Shown here one piece after another: positions 59,920-64,000 of a stretch of DNA of 64,000 nt. Position 1 is the first letter of the stretch. Every line of letters starts with the position of its first letter. The notes under the pieces are model-generated. The model saw nothing but the letters and a program-made list of their open reading frames with translations, was not told the origin of the DNA and ran no database searches. Source of the DNA: Heliocidaris tuberculata (Eukaryota; Echinodermata; Echinoidea; Camarodonta; Echinometridae); contig CM046846.1 in the NCBI GenBank assembly GCA_025618425.1, forward strand, positions 32,295,409 to 32,359,408, in the 5' to 3' direction. The translations under genes and the position numbers were made by a program.

Positions 59920-61233
59920 GAAGAAGAAGAAGAAGGAGAAGGGGAGAAGAAGAAGAAGAAGAGGAAGGGGAGAAGATTGTACGACATATCACTCCGACTG
60001 TCAATTGGTAACACTAACTAAATTCCAAAGTTTAACCCCTGACCCAACGCTAAACCCAACACTAACCCTATACCGAACAGAAATTTCGAAAGCCCATATC
60101 TTTGTGACAAACTATAGCATGTAGCCAATATTGCTGGAGCAAACATTGGGTTTAATTATACCATGGTGTACAGAAATGCGGCGTTATCAGAGGCGGACTG
60201 TGACTGGGACTGGGACATTTCGAGTGGGTAATTCCGGAGGTACCGGCCCTCTTTGTTGTTGATCGGCCCTTTCTTTTGTGTGATATGCCCTTTTTAAACC
60301 AAAATATGGACCGGCCCGTGGGGAAAACTCCTCAAAATTCCCACAGCCTCTCCTACCCTTGGCGTTATGACAGATGGGTCCGAACAATACATGTAATAGA
60401 TTTTACATTAGGTCAGTCTAGATCAACAGTTATGTTTCATTTAAATCTCTCTCTTTCATATAATAGTAATTGTTATTTGTAGCCTGTTTAGTAATTACCT
60501 CAAGACATTGGCGACAGCAAATGATGCTTCAGCTAGGAGTGTTGGATCCCACATGTCCCAGTTCGCACGCAGCAAGCTCTTATCACCGTAATTCTCGTTC
60601 TGGATGATGTGTATCTTTAGTAAAAATGAGAAAAAATGGTAGAGAAATATCATCACAAATTTCAAAAGTAACGTTCCTCATGGTGAAAGAGGCTCTACGT
60701 ACAGTAAATAGGTTTTGGGATCAACACAAGTAATGTAAACAAACTTACGAAAACTTGCAAAATTAACAAAACAAACACTTAATGCAAAACATTTCACTAT
60801 GTAGCCTACAAAATGGATTGCGTGTTCTTCTTTTCTTTTAGGAGGGGGGGGGGGGCAGGAGTACGATTCCCGCTATTTTTCTATTCATAACTCAACTGTT
60901 GTACATTTTTCTACCTTCTCCATTTAGCAAATATCATGTTTTTGTATTTTTTGAAAGTCAATGTAACTTTCCCTAGATCCTGTGAGATTTGTGTTTGTCA
61001 TCACCAGAATTCAAACTACCTTGAAGATATGTCTACTGAAATAAGTCATCAACAACAGTATAATTTGCATTGTCACCGTCAGACCGTACTTACATTTACG
61101 TATGCCGTTATCCGTAGACCTATGACTGTTATGTAAAGCGAGTTCGTTATGAAATCAAGTAGATTCCACCAGTCGTGAAGATATTCGAGTATTCCTGCGT
61201 CCCAGAGCTGCTTGATTTCTGCCCATACAAATC
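53242..61233 (-). CDS. TRPC4/5-type cation channel, C-terminal seven exons (5' part outside window)
   Basis: Seven exons (140, 116, 234, 199, 195, 45 and 1254 nt) join in consistent phase to encode the last 726 aa of a plasma-membrane, calcium-permeable TRPC channel. In order: S3 ([20 protein letters not shown]), the S4 region ([20 protein letters not shown]), S4-S5 ([19 protein letters not shown]), S5 with GLNQLYWVY, the pore-loop cysteine pair NCTGVTC, pore helix LMWAIFG, S6 ([16 protein letters not shown]), TRP box [10 protein letters not shown], then [12 protein letters not shown] and [11 protein letters not shown]...[17 protein letters not shown]. The cysteine pair and the TRP-box flank match TRPC4/5 rather than TRPC3/6/7. 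Oddities: LMW replaces the usual LFW pore motif, and the tail is long, acidic and ends NNLPH without the TTRL PDZ ligand of vertebrate TRPC4/5. Ankyrin repeats and S1-S2 lie past the right edge. Confidence 0.92.
53484..53556 (-). repeat. GAC/GAT triplet tract encoding poly-Asp
   Basis: Reads as (GTC/ATC)n on the plus strand and encodes an acidic run on the minus strand inside the TRPC-like tail. Triplet purity makes length variation likely. Confidence 0.85.
55346..55390 (-). CDS. TRPC-like exon F (45-nt micro-exon)
   Basis: Acceptor TTGCAG, donor CAG-GTGTGT, 15 codons, [15 protein letters not shown], phase 0 at both ends. It could be skipped without a frame change, so alternative splicing is possible. 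Confidence 0.78.
55650..56000. mobile_element. Retroelement 3'-end remnant with long (ATT)n tail
   Basis: AGGCGCATTGAGCATCCCCT and GATATGTGCGCAATATAAAT precede about 230 bp of ATT/ATC triplets. This is the architecture of the other retroelement tails in the window. Located in the TRPC-like intron between exons E and F. Confidence 0.6.
56132..56326 (-). CDS. TRPC-like exon E (TRP box)
   Basis: Acceptor TTCTTAG, donor GTG-GTAAAT, exactly 65 codons. Encodes [19 protein letters not shown] and [14 protein letters not shown], followed by a cysteine-rich [10 protein letters not shown] stretch. Confidence 0.93.
56334..56367. repeat. (GA)n microsatellite
   Basis: AAGAAAGAAAGAG passing into GA dinucleotides, next to the acceptor of TRPC-like exon E (CT-rich on the coding strand, so it may serve as its polypyrimidine tract). 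Confidence 0.85.
56509..56725. mobile_element. MITE with TA-CTCTCTCTAAAAAAA ends
   Basis: The left edge TA-CTCTCTCTAAAAAAA and right edge TTTTTTTAGAGAGAGAG-TA are inverted with a TA duplication. Inside, GTGATCACTGACGTCACTCC and GTGATCACTGACGTGACTCC are a direct repeat of about 120-bp spacing. In the intron between TRPC-like exons D and E. Confidence 0.65.
56944..57142 (-). CDS. TRPC-like exon D (pore helix and S6)
   Basis: Acceptor TTCCCAG, donor CAG-GTATAA, 199 nt. Encodes [12 protein letters not shown] (pore) and [20 protein letters not shown] (S6). Confidence 0.93.
57245..57856. mobile_element. TTAA-bordered MITE, family A, copy 2
   Basis: TTAA-CACCCAATCCAACC at the left and GGTTGGATTGCGC-TTTAA at the right, with family A interior. 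It is interrupted by a T-run plus G-run (57367-57402) and a ~33-base T-run near 57800. In the intron between TRPC-like exons C and D. Confidence 0.75.
57876..58165. mobile_element. TTAA-bordered MITE, family A, copy 3 (truncated)
   Basis: Begins TTAA-AGGTCAATCCAACC, continues with GGTGAAAGTTTGAGAG, CAGCACT-like and CATGGCAGTACTCA words, then stops matching. It follows copy 2 after only about 20 bp, in the same orientation. Confidence 0.65.
58389..58622 (-). CDS. TRPC-like exon C (S4-S5 and pore turret)
   Basis: Acceptor TTCCAG, donor AA-GTAAGC. Encodes [18 protein letters not shown]5, GLNQLYWVY and the NCTGVTC cysteine pair. Confidence 0.93.
58691..59646. mobile_element. hAT-type non-autonomous element with perfect 8-bp duplication
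   Basis: GCAACATC occurs at 58691-58698 and at 59639-59646, directly flanking CAGGGGCGTCGCTTG...CTAGCGACGCCCCTG. This gives perfect 13-bp inverted termini. The 940-bp interior carries three copies of GCGAGCGAAGCGAGC-type sequence (about 58898, 59177 and 59350), repeated CCCGAATATCGGAACT words, G-runs and a pyrimidine tract (59395-59520). No transposase frame. Inserted in the TRPC-like intron between exons B and C. Confidence 0.9.
59684..59974. repeat. Long (GAA)n triplet repeat
   Basis: About 230 bp of nearly uninterrupted GAA triplets (59691-59920), then a degenerate GAA/GGA tail to 59974. The poly-Lys, poly-Ser and poly-Leu frames here are artefacts. Located in the intron between TRPC-like exons B and C, just after the hAT-type element. 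Confidence 0.97.
60499..60614 (-). CDS. TRPC-like exon B (S3-S4 region)
   Basis: Acceptor TACTAAAG, donor AG-GTAATT, 116 nt, leaves in phase 2. Encodes [20 protein letters not shown], a classic TRPC block. Confidence 0.92.
61094..61233 (-). CDS. TRPC-like exon A (S3)
   Basis: Acceptor TTTTAG, donor AAT-GTAAGT; enters in phase 1 and leaves in phase 0. Encodes [20 protein letters not shown] and the S3 helix [17 protein letters not shown]. The preceding exon is outside the window. Confidence 0.92.
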
Positions 61234-61239
61234 CTAAAA

Positions 61240-61610
61240 GAGAGAAAAGAATAAATAAAAAATGTTTACAATTGTTTTATCCTTCAAAAAGGTTGACAAT
61301 TTAGCAGTTCATTCAGTGATATTGCCTTAATAGTGAACACTGTTGTCATGGGAGGGGCGGGGGGTGGGAATCGGTCTCGATAAAATAATATATCAGGTTG
61401 ATGATAATTTATGCAAAAGAACAAGACTATCGAGTGAACATGGTGAAACAAGGTCAAACACATTGCCTTCTCTTCTCATTTTCTGTCTTTTTCTTCCCTT
61501 TCTCTGCCTTTTTTTTTTTTTGGGGGGGGGGGGTTGGTGTTGTTTTTTTGTTTGTTTGTTATGGGCCATCTCTATTTGATTGGGAATGCATCCCTGCCGG
61601 AAAGAGCACA
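61240..61610. other. Intron sequence with T-run/G-run
   Basis: Non-coding intron of the TRPC-like gene upstream of exon A, with a T-run and G-run at about 61510-61532. Confidence 0.6.
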
Positions 61611-62270
61611 CAGTCACCACAGCGTGAAACACAGTGTGAACCACAGTGTGGTCACACTGTTTTCACATAGTCATTCCACTGCGATAAATTGGAACACTTT
61701 TTCACTCAGTGGTCCACAGTGTGTCCACACTGTGACTCACAGTATGATCACAGTGTGGTCAGTATCATAGTTCACACTGTGAACACCCTATGAACCACAC
61801 TCTAGCCCACAGTGTGTCCACCCTGTGGCTCACAGTGTTATTAACAGTGTGGTCACTCACTGTCGTCCACACTGTTAACACTATGTGAACCACAGTGTGT
61901 CCACACTGTGGATCCTCTCACACAGTGACCTCTTAGCCATCAATTCACACAGTGAAATTTGACCACTGATGTCTCACACACACAGTGTACTATCTCACAC
62001 AGTGAACTCTCAGCCATACTCCGGTATCTTTCACACAGTGAACTATCTCACACAGTGAACTCTCAGCCATATTGTGGAATCTTTCACGGTGTACTATCTC
62101 ACACAGTGAACTCTTAGCCATACTGTGGTATCTTTCACAGAGTGAACTCTCTCTCACACTTTGGTACCTTTCACATAGTGCACTTTTACCACACTGTGGT
62201 AATTTCACAAAGTGAGATTTTAAGCATGTACTCTATGGTATCAATCACACAGTGAACACTTCTATATAGT
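61610..62270. repeat. Array of CACAGTG/CACTGTG heptamers
   Basis: I count about 15 exact CACAGTG and about 4 exact CACTGTG in ~660 bp, plus many one-base variants. The left half (to about 61920) mixes both orientations, so palindromic pairs such as ACAGTGTGGTCACACTGT form. The right half is a degenerate tandem repeat of about 50-58 bp built on ACTATCTCACACAGTGAACT and CTCAGCCATACTGTGGTATC. Non-coding, inside a TRPC-like intron. Confidence 0.88.
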
Positions 62271-62550
62271 GAGTTTAACCCCAGAGTCAACTCCCAGCCA
62301 CCCTGTGGAAAAAATACAAACCACACAGCATAAGAATCACTCAATGAAAAGCATATAGAAGTGTTGTCTGCTGTAAAATCCATACTCTTTGTGCTATATA
62401 TATATGCACTATTCTTGAAATATGGGTCTTTGAAATTATCCATCTAAGAAGGAATTATTTCTTTTGAAATATGTGTGTTAATATTTTACACATGGAAGAC
62501 CAAGTGATGGACTTGTGTTTTGTGAGTTCACCATTCTATAGGCCTTTCAC

Positions 62551-62862
62551 TGTCAATCACCATACTGATAACACTGCATCCTCTTTGCTGGTACTCCTAG
62601 GTGGAAGAAAATCCAAGACATTCAGTTAACTTTCAACAATTTTAATACAACAAAAACAATAAGGCAAGAATAATGCTTGCTACAATAAACCCTGTCAACA
62701 TTTCATTTTCAATCACCATACTAATAATACTGCATCCCCTTTGTGGGTTCTCCTAGGTGGCAGAAAATTCAAGATGTTCAGTTAACTTTTAACAAATTTA
62801 ATCCAAAATAATAATAAGGCAAGAATAATGCATGCTACAATAAACCCTGTCAACAGTTGAAA
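62551..62862. repeat. Tandem duplication, period ~156 bp
   Basis: AATCACCATACTGATAACAC at 62555 recurs as AATCACCATACTAATAATAC at 62711, and the remainder (CTCCTAGGTGG, CAGTTAACTTT, ATAAGGCAAGAATAATGC, CTACAATAAACCCTGTCAAC) is repeated in order. Two copies, perhaps 90% alike. Confidence 0.85.
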
Positions 62863-63057
62863 AGGAATACATGAACATGCATATCCAGTGGAAACTTAGT
62901 AAACAATGTTTCTTCTTCTTCTTCCTCTTCTTTTCATCAGTTATCTTTATATCATGTTTTCTTTAATTTTGAATACAAAACAAGACAAGGATATGTATGA
63001 TTTAATAAGCCCTGCCAATGATATATGTATATACATGTATAAGCTTTAAAATGTTCT

Positions 63058-63229
63058 GGGGGTGTTTCATAAAGCTATTCGTAAGTTACGCACGACTTTA
63101 CGAACGACTGGTGATCAGTTCTTGTGCTCAATGATTGAGAATCTGATTAGTAATAGCACCCAAGAACATGTTCCAATCATTCGTAAAGTCATGCGTAACT
63201 TTACGAACAGCTTTATGAAACACCCCCAT
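63058..63229. mobile_element. Hairpin MITE (GTTTCATAAAGCTATTCGTAA family), short copy
   Basis: GGGGGTGTTTCATAAAGCTA with CGTAAGTTACGCACGACTTT at the left is mirrored by AAAGTCATGCGTAACTTTAC with AGCTTTATGAAACACCCCC at the right. Arms of about 55 bp, total about 170 bp. Shares ends with 15919-16235. Confidence 0.8.
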
Positions 63230-63264
63230 GATATGATGGCAAGAGCATCCAAAACTCTGCAAGG

Positions 63265-63715
63265 TTGGTAACTTGCATTAGACTTCATGATCACATTACC
63301 CCAATCTTACAAAAACTTCATTTGCTTCCAGTAAGACAGCGTACCTGTATCAGGAACCTACGCTCTAAGTCAAAATGACAATCAGTTTCTCACTCAGTGT
63401 TGACAAATTTTAATGGTGCAAGATCATTTCAACAACCTGCAGCAGAGTTGTGGAATAAGCTACCTAACAATCTTAGACAGGCTGATACAGTCAAGCATTT
63501 TGAGGGTCTGTAAAAGACACATTTCTTTCTTTCTTTCTTTAACAAATTATTTTCTTGTGTTGTGTGTCAAAGTACTTTTGCCTTATGTTTTACTGCCCTA
63601 TAACTCTATTTTCCTTTTTCTTTCTTTTCTTTCTATAAAGCGCATAAGGAAATAAATTCATTTTTTGTGATATGCGCTATAAAAGAATGGTTCATTATTA
63701 TTATTATTGAAGAAA
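63265..63715 (+). pseudogene. CR1/L2-like LINE reverse-transcriptase C-terminus, decayed
   Basis: Conceptual reading of 63279-63342 gives DHITPILQKLHLLPVRQR, and 63420-63520 gives RSFQQPAAELWNKLPNNLRQ followed by ADTVKHFEG. These are the usual end of non-LTR retrotransposon ORF2 (LHWLPV...LWNSLP...). The frame changes between the two blocks and a stop truncates the last helix. A tail with GCGCTATAAAAG and (ATT)n (about 63650-63707) completes a LINE 3' end. Confidence 0.75.
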
Positions 63716-63978
63716 AAAAACAGAAATACATAAGAAATAAAAAAAAAAAATCATTATATAAAAAATGAAAATTGCGGATGTTACAAATAACATTCCTACC
63801 AAAGATTAACAATCTTTTGAGCATCAATTAGTGGAAAATATGATTTCACACATATCATTTCATATATAAAACAAAATCATTTTGAAGAATCAAAGTAAAA
63901 AATCCAAGTACAACCTATAGTCATGTAGATTACATTACCTTTAAGTAAATTTTCAGTGATCGACACCCAAGATGTGTG

Positions 63979-64000
63979 TGTGTGTGTGTGTGTGTGTGTT
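63979..64000. repeat. (GT)n microsatellite at window edge
   Basis: GT dinucleotides run into the right edge. Confidence 0.9.

Noticed and set aside
59684..59920. 78-codon poly-Lys frame and overlapping poly-Ser and poly-Leu frames
   Set aside because: Pure translation of the GAA triplet repeat.
60030..60075. Telomere-like CTAACCC words
   Set aside because: Only a few degenerate copies (CTAAACCCAACACTAACCCT); too short and irregular to call an interstitial telomere.
61610..62270. Possible CRISPR array
   Set aside because: Units vary in length and sequence, there are no unique spacers, and the context is a eukaryotic intron.

Overview
This is animal nuclear DNA: AT-rich, with low gene density, long introns with GT/AG borders, many microsatellites and homopolymers, and many small non-autonomous transposons. 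The gene set (FAM47E-like, TRPC4/5-like and an intronless rhodopsin-class GPCR) and the style of the repeats suggest a marine invertebrate deuterostome, most likely an echinoderm. That placement is inference; no rRNA or mitochondrial marker is present.

Layout. 1-19.8 kb: no recognisable gene. It holds fold-back (inverted-repeat) elements, TTAA-bordered MITEs, simple repeats and a LINE 3' tail. 19.855-21.000 kb (+): a complete single-exon class A GPCR of 381 aa, peptide-receptor type. 21-37.4 kb: no gene. It holds a 1-kb hAT-type element with a perfect 8-bp target duplication, several fold-backs, a pair of adjacent MITEs, and two short near-perfect hairpins. 37.447-44.619 kb (-): a complete eight-exon FAM47E-like gene. 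I reconstructed it from splice sites; its exons sum to 1344 nt (447 aa plus stop), and the phase agrees at every junction. Its first exon is duplicated in inverted orientation across a ~130-bp spacer, giving a second, plus-strand copy of the start codon, exon and splice donor. 45.1-53.2 kb: no gene; simple repeats, one hAT-type element and a long purine tract. 53.242-61.233 kb (-): the last seven coding exons of a TRPC4/5-type cation channel, running from S3 through the pore, TRP box and a long acidic C-terminal tail. The 5' exons lie beyond the right edge. 61.2-64 kb is the intron upstream of the first visible TRPC exon. It holds a dense array of CACAGTG/CACTGTG heptamers, a 156-bp tandem duplication, a hairpin MITE and a CR1/L2-like LINE 3' end.

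The three genes are not obviously related in function. The most unusual structures are the inverted exon-1 duplication with outward-facing copies, the CACAGTG-heptamer array, and a family of three hAT-type elements with 8-bp duplications that share a GCGAGCGAAGCGAGCGAG-like internal motif. All coordinates and alignments were read by eye, so repeat borders are approximate unless a target duplication is named.
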